Below, piece after piece: positions 1 through 10,279 of a stretch of DNA of 64,000 nt. A program made the translations under genes and the position numbers. This stretch comes from Arabidopsis thaliana (Eukaryota; Streptophyta; Magnoliopsida; Brassicales; Brassicaceae). The stretch lies in assembly GCF_000001735.4 (NCBI RefSeq), contig NC_003071.7:755001-819000 (forward strand). The letters run 5' to 3'. The notes beneath the pieces are model-generated. The model saw only the letters and a list, made by a program, of their open reading frames with translations. It had not been told where the DNA came from and made no database searches. Position 1 is the stretch's first letter; each line of letters begins with the position of its first letter.

Positions 1-627
1 TATTAATATTTTGAAGTATTAAATTGTTTTTCTTAAAATATCACATTTATAAGGTTATTATCAAAAATATCACTATATATTAGTTTTTTTTGTCATCGCG
101 ATTTTAATTAGAGCACAAAACGAGGCAAATTTGAGAAATGTTGTTTATATAAGTGATATGAAGCGTTTCAGTGCGAACTTTTCGCGCCAAATTATGCGCT
201 TTTATATTTACATTACAAGAAATTAAAGATAAAGAAAAATTAGTTAATTCTTTCTTGTCGCTCTGTAGTTTTCCAAATAAGCTGAGAACGCCGACAATTC
301 TTTTGGAGAAGACACCATATTCACCAGATTTGAACAGTTCGTAAAAAAATGCTACACCTTGATTATCGGCCAATCATACACTTCATCACCTAGATTGCAG
401 CTTCTACTTCGACTTCACTATTAATTTAATATATCAAAACTACTATCAAAACTTTTGGATTTATCAGAGTATCATAGACACAAAACATTAAGGTTTGGAT
501 TAACTATTTTGGTTTTAGAGTATAGTTTTAAATGATATGGTTTATAGTTTAGTGTTTAGGGTTTAGGGTATAAATTTAAATCTTAACAAAATCTTCTAAA
601 TATAATAATTAAAAATTTAATACTTTA

Positions 628-787
628 CCAAGTGTCATTAGCTCAATTGGTAAAGATCCTACGTGAAGTTTAGAAGTCGCCGGTTCGAGTGACACTTGGG
701 ACGAAATTATTATTACATGTTGTGGTTTCGGCCTTGAGAGAATTATAGATTTCGGTTTAGAACTTCCTGATATTTAAGAAAAAAAAA
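628..787 (+). mobile_element. tRNA-derived SINE, plus orientation
   Basis: The head is tRNA-like, with an A-box (TTAGCTCAATTGG, 638-650) and a B-box (GGTTCGAGTGACAC, near 680-695), i.e. an internal RNA polymerase III promoter. A tRNA-unrelated body follows, ending in an A-run at 778-787. Head and body match the element at 7469-7603 on the other strand, so they are one family (Arabidopsis SB/RathE-type SINE by architecture). I cannot see a clear target-site duplication, which suggests an older insertion. It has no coding capacity. Confidence 0.8.
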
Positions 788-1140
788 TCACATTTACGGA
801 TTAGAAAGATTAAGTTAATTTTCCGGTTTTTGTTAAAATCCGAAAATATTCTGCTAAATTAATACTCCAAAAACAATAAAGCTTTTATACCTTTTAGATA
901 AAATAGGAAAATGGTCTTAAAACCAATGGCATGAAAATTTAAATTTCTCAATTATTAGTAGATATACAAAAAAATCGTTGAGATAAATAATACAATAATA
1001 AAGACTTTATAAAACAGACTAAATTAATATTATAGCTGTATTTTGCCTTTTTAAAATAGAAAGTTTCAGCTTAGCTGTATTTGTTGTTTTTATCAACCAG
1101 CTTTAGCTGTATAAGTTTAAACAATGACTTTCTTACAGAA

Positions 1141-1214
1141 GATGCATTAATATATCTCATTATGTTATCGTACATAAGATGCATTAATATATATCATCAT
1201 GTTATTGTAATAAT
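1141..1214. repeat. Two-copy tandem repeat, 37-bp period
   Basis: GATGCATTAATATAT begins at 1141 and again at 1178, and the following bases (C/A-TCAT-T/C-ATGTTAT) also match. The units are diverged by a few substitutions. The repeat lies about 250 bp upstream of the DC1 gene start. No function can be inferred. Confidence 0.8.
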
Positions 1215-1442
1215 ACTGTGAAAATAGCATATAGCCCATAGTTTATGTGCCACTTGAATTATATGACATGTTCACTCATCAAAAACTCACGACTAAATTA
1301 TATCATTATGAAAGAAATATTAAACAAATTGCAAATGGGAGGACATCACGTTTCAGTATGTATGTGTCTATAGATATGTAAAGGCAAGAACGATAGCAAT
1401 ATCCCAAAAACCTCTTAAAAATAGTCTCCGATCTAAGCAGAC

Positions 1443-2942
1443 ATGGACGTGGTCGGAGAATTTCAAAAAGGAGAAATCGATGGGAAACCATGTCTCATAT
1501 ACCAAAACGTTATAAAGCCACAAATACACAGCCCAAATTCCTCCGATGAAAAACACCTCATTCAAAACCCATTACCAATCCAAAACATGACTAAAGTTGC
1601 CATTGATTCCGGCGACAACCTCCCTCCTCCACCTCTATTTATATGCCCTTCATTACGATTCAAACTAACAATAACGATCGAAGCTAAACTATTAGATGAT
1701 GGGGGCCCAACGCCTGATGTTGATGGCAAGCTAAGGATTTCCCATCTCCTTGGTGACAATATGATGTATGGTCATGACATACTCCCTCTCTTTTGGTGTA
1801 ACAATAAAGAAGCTGATCCAAAAAACGATTGCAGTATTTGCAATACCCGAAAGGTCGGCACATGCTATTATTTCTGTGTCGAGTGTGATCAAAGGTACCA
1901 CAAAGAATGTGTTGAGTCTCCACTAGAGATCAATTATCCTTCCCACGTCAAACATTCTCTCCAACTTTATAATGTAAAAACATTTGAGCATTGCATCTTG
2001 AGCACAAAGAAAGCAGAAGTTTTGCTTTATTATTGTGCTCTTTGCGACATTTATATGCATGTCCTTTGTGCTCAGGCAAAAATCCCTTTTCTCATAGACC
2101 AACCAAAAAAGCATGACCATACCCTCACCCTTTTTCCTAGACAAGCTTCCTTAACATGCAATGTTTGCGGTTTGGTAGATAAACTTCATCTCACTTACGT
2201 CTGTCGTTCTATATGCGATTTTGTAGCCCATATAGACTGTATCCATAACCCACAAACTATAAGAATCTCTCGTCATTTCCACGGTGTGTCTTTCACTTCT
2301 TCTCTTCCATCAGGAAAATGGTGTTGTGGAATTTGTCGCCGAGAGATTGACAGTGATTATGGGGCATACAGTTGCAATGTGTGTAAGGACTACGCTGTTC
2401 ACACAAGATGTGCATTGCGTAAGGATATATGGGATGGCATTGAACTCGAAGGAGTACCAGAAGACAAAGATGTTGAGCTTCCGTTCTACAGGATAGCTGA
2501 TGGAATCATACTTCACTTTTCTCATGGTTGTCATATGAAATTTGAAACCAATGGAGTTTACAAAGAAAACGAGTTTTGTCAAGCTTGTGTCCTTCCAATC
2601 AACGAGGAAAACTTTTATGTCTGTGTGAAATGTGACTTTATTCTACATGAAAAATGTGCGGATGCCCCCCGGAAGAAGGTTCATCCATTACATCCACATC
2701 CAATTGAACAAAAGGTTGTCCATGAAAACCATGAATTCGAATGTGCTGCTTGTATGCGTAAGAGTAGTGGTTTTGGATATGTGTGTACCATCAATGGTTG
2801 TGACTACGAGCTAGATGCAGTGTGTGCTTCGGCTTCTGAGCCATTTAATTATCAAGTCCATCCACACCCTTTATTTCTGGCTTTAGACCCAAAGAAACGA
2901 CAGTATGCCACATTTGCAAGTCAACAGGAGTTCAAAAGGTAG
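1443..2942 (+). CDS. DC1 (cysteine/histidine-rich C1) domain protein, C-terminally truncated
   Basis: Single-exon ORF of 499 codons. Plant DC1 proteins carry repeats of a C1-like zinc-binding module. Here repeated H..L.L....C..C patterns with paired CxxC and HxxC spacing occur from about residue 100 to 470, for example CSICNTRKVGTCYYFC near 125-140 and CNVCGLVDKLHLTYVC near 235-250. The N-terminal 100 residues are less typical. The molecular role is unknown; such proteins are linked to redox or diacylglycerol-type signalling only by domain analogy. The ORF stops at TAG 2940-2942, but an intact DC1 unit continues in another frame (next entry), so the protein has lost at least one C1 module. 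By position and family this resembles At2g02700, a locus I recall from memory. Confidence 0.85.
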   Translation: MDVVGEFQKGEIDGKPCLIYQNVIKPQIHSPNSSDEKHLIQNPLPIQNMTKVAIDSGDNLPPPPLFICPSLRFKLTITIEAKLLDDGGPTPDVDGKLRISHLLGDNMMYGHDILPLFWCNNKEADPKNDCSICNTRKVGTCYYFCVECDQRYHKECVESPLEINYPSHVKHSLQLYNVKTFEHCILSTKKAEVLLYYCALCDIYMHVLCAQAKIPFLIDQPKKHDHTLTLFPRQASLTCNVCGLVDKLHLTYVCRSICDFVAHIDCIHNPQTIRISRHFHGVSFTSSLPSGKWCCGICRREIDSDYGAYSCNVCKDYAVHTRCALRKDIWDGIELEGVPEDKDVELPFYRIADGIILHFSHGCHMKFETNGVYKENEFCQACVLPINEENFYVCVKCDFILHEKCADAPRKKVHPLHPHPIEQKVVHENHEFECAACMRKSSGFGYVCTINGCDYELDAVCASASEPFNYQVHPHPLFLALDPKKRQYATFASQQEFKR

Positions 2943-3355
2943 TAAATTGCATTGAATGTGATTTTATCATATGTTTTAAGTGTGCTACCCTACCATACAC
3001 GGTAAGGTACAAGCATGATGAGCATTACCTCACGTTTTGTCGTGGAGACGAGGCAAGTGGCTCAGATTGGTGTGAATTATGCGAAGGAAGCTTAGTCGTT
3101 GGAGGAGAAAAAGGGTTCTATAAGTGCAACGAGTGTTGTACCACACTTCATATTAATTGCTTACTTGGCCCAGATCCATATTTGAAGCCGGGTCTAACTT
3201 TCCCATTGTGTGGCGGTGAGATTCTTTTTCAACGCAACAATTCTGCTTCTCGCCCAATTTGCCATAAGTGCAATATCCGGTGTCCGTATCCAACAGTTTT
3301 GGAATACAGATTGGAAATGTCTTCTACTTTTCTATGTTGCATTTTCCACCTATAA
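2942..3355 (+). pseudogene. Out-of-frame C-terminal DC1 remnant of the preceding gene
   Basis: Reading from 2942 in the frame offset by -1 gives about 137 codons of clear DC1 protein: CIECDFIICFKC, then CELCEGSLVVGGEKGFYKC and HKCNIRCPYP, the usual end of these proteins, before TAA at 3353-3355. One extra G next to the AGG at 2938-2940 would join it in frame to the upstream ORF and remove the TAG. I read this as a one-base deletion that split an ancestral gene of about 635 codons. The tail has no in-frame start of its own near the break, so it is probably untranslated. Confidence 0.8.
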
Positions 3356-3394
3356 ATCTTCGTGTTTTTGGAATACAGATTGGAGATGTCTTCT
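3296..3394 (+). repeat. Partial tandem duplication at the DC1 3' end
   Basis: The stretch GTTTTGGAATACAGATTGG, followed by A/G-A-ATGTCTTCT, begins near 3296 and recurs near 3364 with one extra T. The copies overlap the end of the DC1 remnant, so the terminal residues of the ancestral protein are uncertain. Confidence 0.75.
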
Positions 3395-3811
3395 GTTTGT
3401 CGAATCACGAGCAGAACATTTTCGATTGTAATATTTTTTTCTTGTTTGCCGATACCAACCTTGTTTCTTACATTCTATAAACGATGTTGCATTCTCCTGA
3501 AGGTGAAAAATACGGAATCTGTAAAGTGAAACCGAGATCATTTGGATTTTCGACATTCGGAACACTTAATAATATACTCATCTAATCATATTAACTTGAT
3601 GAAACTAACTAGTTCTTACCTCTTGATACTTATCCGCATTCAATAAATGACCTATTTCTAACTCGATTCACGTTCTCTTGAGTGCACATACTCGGTAAAA
3701 TAAAGACTTATATTAATGTAGTATGTCAAATGATTATACATATAGTAAAGATGTATGTCCAATTCACTTTAGACTCTTCTCTAAGTCGACGCATTTTCTT
3801 TCTGGCGTATA
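3356..3811. other. Convergent 3' flanks of the DC1 gene and PLPB
   Basis: Short AT-rich spacer between two convergent genes. It should contain the 3' UTRs of both. AATAAA-like signals are present (for example CAATAAATG near 3640 on the plus strand). No other gene seen. Confidence 0.5.
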
Positions 3812-5608
3812 TTAGCATGTCACCATCAATGAGCTTCTAACCGCAACTCTAACCGCACCGACAACACTCAGTTGTCTCGTCTCTGGTCTCAGCTCTTTAA
3901 TTTCAGTATTTCTACAACTTGCTTCTACTTGAACACCCACAAAATATGCTGTCTAAAAAAAGCAGAAATCAGTAACTGTACTAATTACTTTCAGTTCTAC
4001 ATGTCATATTCGGGTTTTGTATCAAGGCCAAAAAATGAAAGACAAAAGGATTTGGTAACAGGAAGTATGTAGTCATGAAGGGATATGTACCTTGCCTGAA
4101 GCATTACGAACTGGTGAGATGTGAAGAAGATTCCAAAATGAGCTCTTATCTTTTCTGTTACTGATAAAAAACATATATGATCAGCCCAAAACAAATCAAA
4201 GAAACAAGATTCGATCGCAAAAATGTTTTGAAGAAGTAAATCTTCAACCTGTAATTTAGTATTTGCACTGTGCATGATTGTCCCTTTAAGATGCATTCCT
4301 TCATCTGAACCAAATAAAACATTCACAATTATCAATCATGCCATATACTAATTAACAAGTTAAAACGCAATCTCTACCTCGTATAGTACTGAGGAATCAG
4401 TATCAACCCCACTCAGAAATCTACAGTTTTGTCCCAACACTTCCTGTCTCTTGTAACCTACAAACATTGATATAAATAAGAACTGTGACCAAAATCTAAT
4501 AACGGTAACTTTATTTCTTCAAACCTAGACACACTTACCGGTCAGTGTCAAAAAGGCATCACTCGCATAAATGATAGGCATGTCTGGTAAGCATGGATTG
4601 GTTCTGCAAAGTTACGAGAACAATGTCAATATCAAAATCTATTGTAGCAGACTGTAACTCCATAACACAATAAAAAAATAATGTACTCACAATACGAAAC
4701 TTTGTTTGATTCTACCGAGAGAAATAACTAACGACGAGCTTAGACAATCTACTCCTCGCAAGCAGTACCGCTTTCCGCAGACTAATCTACCACTCAACTC
4801 GCTGTAATGCACTAAGATAGATAACACATTGTTAATAGCTTCCGTAGCTTTCAGCTTCTCGGACTCACTCGCTTCACACTGTTCCCAATCCTCTAATCCT
4901 GCAATACAACAATGCTTAAATCAATACTTAGAACGTTCATTAAGCTATAGGATAAGATTCTGACTGATTCAAACGCTCTCTGAGGAATTTCATCAAACAA
5001 GTAAAACGCATAACTTTAAAAACCAAACCTTGTTCATCATCATCACATTCCACTGGTAAAGCTCGATCCTGACACACGAAATTACCAAAACAAACCTCTC
5101 TTCGACAAGAACCAAATGTCGGAGAAGTATCCGACGACAAATCTCCGACATTTCTCAACTTCTTCCGATGATGTTCTCGTCCCGAAATCGGGACCTGAAC
5201 CGCCACAAAATTGGTGACTTTACCATCATCTTTCCCAAAAACAGGACACATATGAAACAACATCCAAAACGGAGACCCAGATTTACGATAATTCAACAAG
5301 CTCACTTGCACTGATCTCTCTTCACGAATCGCTTCACGAATCTCCATGATCGATCTTCGATTAGTCTTAGGTCCTTGAAAAACTTTACCGTTTCTTCCGA
5401 TCACTTCTTCTCGTGAATAGCCAGTCATTTTCAAAAACCCTAAGCTCGCGAAAACAATCGGGTGACCCGAAATAAACGGGTCGGTGATTGTGAAATTGTG
5501 TGGAAGCTCCTCTAATGCTTCTTTGATCCATAACGTGTATCGACCGCTAAAGGAATCTTCTTCTTCTTCTTCAGTGAAAACTGATTCTGAAGATTTCGTT
5601 AAGGACAT
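3812..5608 (-). CDS. PLPB: PAS/LOV blue-light receptor protein (twin LOV type)
   Basis: Seven exons on the minus strand: 5608-5029, 4898-4691, 4603-4539, 4457-4378, 4304-4249, 4160-4091, 3952-3812. All have GT/AG junctions and join to 399 codons plus stop, the length I recall for Arabidopsis PLPB/TLP1. The ATG at 5608 is preferred over the one at 5623 because it gives that length. The N-terminal PAS domain has GRNGKVFQGP where a photoactive LOV domain has GRNCRFLQG, so its flavin-binding cysteine position is Gly. The C-terminal domain has the canonical GQNCRFLSG with the adduct-forming Cys, followed by ILNYRKD and FWNLLHISPV strands. It therefore has one photochemically dead and one active module, matching the family name. 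In Arabidopsis the protein is reported to interact with ascorbate-pathway enzymes in a blue-light-sensitive way. The upstream leader (5640-5930) is purine-rich on the plus strand. Confidence 0.93.
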
Positions 5609-7454
5609 AATCGTAATAAACACTCGATGATGATTACTCTTCTTCTTCTTGTCAGTCTAGTGTTTAGTTCCAATCCCATGTGGGTTTTCAGGCGAAATTG
5701 AGAAACTTTTTCTTCAAAGTGAATTCGAAACACGAAATCCAGATTGTGAAATTTGAAATCAGGAATCAAGAAAATGTTTTCATTGAAAAAAAGCGTAACT
5801 TTGGAGAAGATAAGACAGAGGAGAGAAAGAGAAACCAGAGATCCTTAAGTAAAGGAGAAGAAGAAGAAGATGAAATGAGAGATACGGAATTGAGAAATTA
5901 AGAGTCAATTTGATTGTAATCTCTATCTGTTAGAAGAAACGTTCTTCTTTCTTCTTGTCTGATTTTTGTTTTGTGGCTATCGGAAGAGGACGATTGGTTT
6001 TGTCGCGTTTCTCAGTTCTTCGAGTTGTTAAGATATTAAAAATAAATATTTTCAGATATTTGTTTTCCTAATTTGGTAAATACAAAATTTATAAATTAAA
6101 TTTTCAACAATTTATCTAAAGTGATTTAGGGATAAGTACAAGGTTTATGTAGGGTAGACACAAATTGGATAAGATAAGTGAACTTAATAGTTCATTTAGT
6201 AACTAATGTGTTGCGAAAAAAAAAAAAATGTTTTTGATAATAATATCTTAATTTGCCGACCAAACAAAATAATTAATTTAAAAATTTATAATTTGTGATA
6301 ACATTAAACAATAGTGTAGGTTAAAAAAATTTTAATTAATTAATTTGGACATAAATTTTTTTGATCTATTAATTGATTAAAAGTTTATTAATAATTTTAT
6401 ACCAAAAAATTTAAAATTCGAATTTCAAATATTATAATTTATTACAAATTTACAGATTAATAAAAATAAATGTATAAAAAATTTACAACAAAATATAATT
6501 ATAATCGTTCACCAAAATTTTATTAAAAACAAATTTTATTAAAAATATTTATAACATAAAAAAAGAATACATTGTATATCATAAATCTAATAAAATTAAA
6601 AAAATTATCTATAAAAAAATTATATATAACATTTTTTATAATTTACAATAAAAAAATAAATATTCTAAAAACCAAAAAAAATCACTCCGGATATTTGGAC
6701 TAATCTAATGCTAATTGTATTTGTTAAATATAAAATTATGCACCTCTTATTTAAGGAGTGTAGTGGGTCCTAGAAACCGAGATTCCACGTAAACAAAGGC
6801 TGGAAAAAGACAAAAGCTGACTGTCCATACTTATCTATTTCTCTTGTGTCGTGTGGCTTTGTTTGTGTTATCAAATCGATGCAACCTGGCTTACGTGGCA
6901 TTTATCATTTGTACGTTACTCTCCGGTGCTAACATGTGTCATTCACTCATCGCTTATTATTGATTCGAGTAAGGAGGCCCATTGGGCTGTATTAAGCTGT
7001 TTTGTTTTTAAAACAGGTTCGCAGACGAAAATAACAAATTGTCGCCAATGTTCATATCGGCCAACTCAAATCTATCATCTAAGAGTAAGACCAAAATTAA
7101 AATTCACAGTACATTGCTACACTACTACTATAGAAAATGGTGAAATACCTAAAATGTGAAGTCTATGTTCATGTTTGCAGTTGCTAAAGACTGATACCAA
7201 CGATTGCGATCATCAAAAGTTATTGCGCGCAACACATTTTTTGTTCGTTTGGTAGTCGAACAAAAAATTTGGTCGTTGGTCGTTATATAACATTTTAGGG
7301 TGAAGGATTCGAAAGAATTTTTTATAAAATACTAAAATGAAACACTTTAATTGCTCGTTATAAATCAACTTTTAATCAGAATTTTAATTTATGTTTCAAA
7401 AGTTAAAAATCTCAAAACAGTAAAACGAAATACTGACTAGATATTTGTTTAAAC

Positions 7455-7617
7455 GGAATCATACGTTTTTTTTTTTTTTTTTTAAATATCAGGAGGTTTT
7501 GGACTGAAGCCCGTAATCCCCTAGGTCTGAAACCACAGCATGTAATATTAGTTTCGTCTCAAGCGTCACTCGAATTTCGCCAATTGAGCTAACAACACTT
7601 GGTGGAATCATACGTTT
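7455..7617. repeat. Target-site duplication pair around the minus-strand SINE
   Basis: GGAATCATACGTTT occurs at 7455-7468 and again at 7604-7617 without mismatch, immediately outside the SINE body and its A-tail. This fixes both ends of the insertion to within a base or two. Confidence 0.9.
7469..7603 (-). mobile_element. tRNA-derived SINE, minus orientation, with intact target-site duplication
   Basis: On the minus strand this starts CCACCAAGTGTTGTTAGCTC at 7603, keeps the A-box (TTAGCTCAATTGG), lacks most of the B-box (only ATTCGAGTGAC remains), and ends in an A-run (T-run 7466-7483 on the plus strand). The body matches the SINE at 628-787. It is flanked by a perfect 14-bp direct repeat, GGAATCATACGTTT, at 7455-7468 and 7604-7617, the signature of LINE-assisted retroposition. 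The deleted B-box means the copy is probably not transcribable. The intact duplication suggests it is younger than the copy at 628. Confidence 0.9.
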
Positions 7618-8172
7618 ATCTGTTTATATTTTCAACAAAAATTATCATTCCGTAATCTTATGATTTCTTTGTAAGTGCAAGTGGTCTTTGAAGTTTTTGA
7701 TTGAATTTTGTTGGCTTTTAGTAAGAAATGATTTGTTACTGAATTCATTTTGTAATCAATCCTAAGTTAATCAAAAATTATAAACAAGAAAACCCAAATA
7801 AGAGTAATATTTAGGTTTAAAGACAAAAATAACTGAATATATTCCACAAAAGAAGGACAAACAAAGAAAGAACAATAAAAAAAACCACACAAACTATAAT
7901 TGGTTTACAGGAAAAGTAACAGAGATATTTACAAATCAATGGTAACCTAATAATTACTCTGTTAATCGTTAAATCCTCCATTAATGTCTTTCATTTTCCC
8001 TCTCTCTTTCAAGTTCCTTGTTATTTAAGAAAGCCATGAATCCGATTATCTATTTCTAACCCTGGGCCGACCAGAAAACTTTTTGGACGACCCAAACTTC
8101 AAGGGTTCTAATAAATTCATCACCGGAAAAAGATACATATAAAATAAAAATCTCTCACCACTGCTGATTCAA

Positions 8173-9834
8173 ATGGTGAATCTTGGGAGCTACGTTTTCG
8201 TCTTTGTCGCGTTGTCTCTCACCGTGGTGGTTCCATCGGTTCAAGCCCACATCGCCGAATATGATGAATACTGGACGCAGCGTCAAACCAACGCATTGCG
8301 AGAAACTTTGGAATCTTATGACCCGAACCCAGAGAACGTCACGGACCACTTTAACTACCATGCCGCCTTGTGGGTTCTCTAAAATTTAACCTAGTTAGGG
8401 TTTTTGATTTGTTATCAAAACCTAACTTCTTCCGGAAGAAACTAATGTTTTCTTGTTTTCTTTCTCAGAGCTATGGAGACGACAGGGATAGTAAACGAAA
8501 CAAGGAGGGATCTCCGTCAGGTCGGACGCGGTAAGAAAACAACTAGACGTGGAGGAAGGTTTGAATCCCTAAACGCGATCGATAAATGCTGGCGAGGCGA
8601 CAAAAACTGGGACAAAAACAGGAAAAAACTAGCAGATTGTGTCCTCGGATTTGGCCGGAAAACAACCGGAGGCAAAAACGGACCGATCTATGTAGTCACT
8701 GACCCATCCGACAACGATCTACTAAAACCAAAACCAGGGACTATAAGGCACGCCGTGACAAGGGACCGACCACTCTGGATCATCTTTGCGAGAAGCATGA
8801 TCATAAAACTGCAACAAGAACTGATCATAACGAATGATAAAACAATCGACGGTCGGGGAGCGAAAATTTATATCACTGGGGGTGCAGGTTTAACGTTGCA
8901 GTTCGTCAGGAATGTGATAATACATAATATTCATATCAAACAGATTAAAAGGGGAGCTGGTGGGTTGATTATAGACTCCGAGCAACATTTTGGGCTTCGG
9001 ACAGTGAGTGATGGCGATGGGATTAATATTTTTGGAGCAACGAATGTTTGGATCGATCATGTCTCAATGACGGATTGTTCTGATGGGATGATTGATGCGA
9101 TCATGGGATCGACTGCAATTACTATCTCCAATTCCCATTTTACCGACCACGACGAGGTAAATAAGGCTACAAATAAATCATAGAAGTATCTGTGGTCCAA
9201 ACAATACACACTGGATACAAACTTCGAATGCAGAAACTATTGAGGTCTAAGGTCTCTCTTAATGCAGGTGATGCTATTTGGGGGTACAAACAAGGATGTG
9301 ATCGACAAGAAAATGCAGATAACAGTTGCGTTTAACCATTTTGGTAAGAGATTGAAGCAAAGAATGCCTAGAGTCAGATTTGGTTTGGTCCATGTTGTGA
9401 ACAATGACTACACTCACTGGGAAATGTATGCAATTGGTGGAAACATGAACCCTACCATTATAAGTCAAGGCAATCGTTTCATTGCTCCTCCTATTGAAGA
9501 TTCCAAGCAGGTAAAAACTACGAAAACTTTCTCTAATCAACAAATCACTACAGCTACACTTGAGAGACATAATTGAGAGAAATTTGGAATGCAGGTTACA
9601 AAGAGAGAGTACACACCTTATCCTGAATGGAAATCATGGAACTGGCAATCAGAGAAAGATTATTTCTTGAATGGAGCTTACTTTGTGCAATCAGGAAAGG
9701 CGAACGCGTGGAGCGCAACCCCAAAAAATCCAATCCCTAGAAAGTTTGCAATCCGGCCACAGCCAGGAACAAAGGTCAGAAGACTTACCAAGGATGCTGG
9801 TACGCTTGGCTGCAAACCTGGCAAGTCCTGCTGA
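8173..9834 (+). CDS. Probable pectate lyase (polysaccharide lyase family 1)
   Basis: Four exons, 8173-8369, 8469-9156, 9268-9510, 9595-9834, join to 455 codons plus stop. A secretory signal peptide is evident (hydrophobic [15 protein letters not shown], then [10 protein letters not shown]). The core has the family blocks: [51 protein letters not shown] and [17 protein letters not shown] (calcium-binding region), then [20 protein letters not shown] containing the catalytic Arg. The enzyme should cleave de-esterified pectin by beta-elimination in the cell wall. Oddities: RCRHG is the usual sequence at the active-site block, here RVRFG, and the WIDH-CS motif has VS, losing a conserved Cys. The N-terminal part (residues 25-100) is the plant-specific pectate lyase N domain. 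Corresponds by position to At2g02720. Confidence 0.92.
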
Positions 9835-10279
9835 GAAAAGCTTGTGCGTGTGTGTTCATGTGTTATGGTAACAAACAAAAAAAAAAAGACAAAAAGAATT
9901 GTATGTGTTGTGGATGGTGTTTGTAACAAATTGTGCATAATGCAGTATATTATTAGAAAAAATATAGGTTTCATTTTTTGTTGGATGCGAAAAAATTGAA
10001 GGAAAAAAAAAGCACATTCTTTTTATTTTTCTCAATCTTCTTACTTGCCTCAAAGGACACACTATTCTAAATACCAATACATAATAATCACTCCTATTAA
10101 TCCTATACCTTCTTTCTATCCAAATCCAGGGTCATTCTCGTCAATGCTATCAGACTCGTGGCTTCTTGCTTCAAAAGAGTAAACAACAAACGTTTTAGAC
10201 AGATTTGGCTTTGTCCCTGTTCATGAAAGAAAGAAGTAATATGACCTCAAACCTTGATGATATATTGGCACCATTTGAA
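9835..10279. other. Convergent 3' flanks of the pectate lyase and the DUF1664 gene
   Basis: AT-rich spacer with several A-runs (for example after 9877 and 10001). It should hold both 3' UTRs. No ORF or RNA gene is supported. Confidence 0.5.

Larger units (their letters stand above)
1..1442. other. AT-rich intergenic flank upstream of the DC1 gene
   Basis: No gene can be supported here. It holds a SINE, a short tandem duplication (both listed separately) and two adjacent telomere-like units (TTTAGGGTTTAGGG, about 555-568), a telo-box type motif. A minus-strand ORF of 89 codons at 104-373 has a protein-like first half (about 40 residues) but no recognisable family and no convincing splice partner, so it is not called as a gene. 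Confidence 0.6.
5609..8172. other. Divergent intergenic region between PLPB and the pectate lyase
   Basis: It contains the PLPB leader and promoter (GA-rich to about 5930), then a very AT-rich tract (about 6040-6720) without ORFs, then DNA of more balanced composition. A 102-codon ORF at 6851-7159 has no protein-like features and is not called. The SINE at 7469-7603 is listed separately. The pectate lyase promoter should lie in 7700-8170, where I see a TATA-like TATAAAATA at about 8138, very close to the ATG, and no obvious better one. Confidence 0.5.

Noticed and set aside
104..373. 89-codon minus-strand ORF as a gene
   Set aside because: Only the first 40 residues look protein-like; no family, no splice partner, and AT-rich sequence after codon 45.
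638..700. tRNA gene
   Set aside because: A- and B-box are present, but there is no cloverleaf with paired acceptor stem, and a poly(A)-tailed body follows that recurs at 7469; it is a SINE head.
6851..7159. 102-codon ORF as a gene
   Set aside because: Low-complexity, Cys/Thr-scattered translation without domain, no promoter or intron context.
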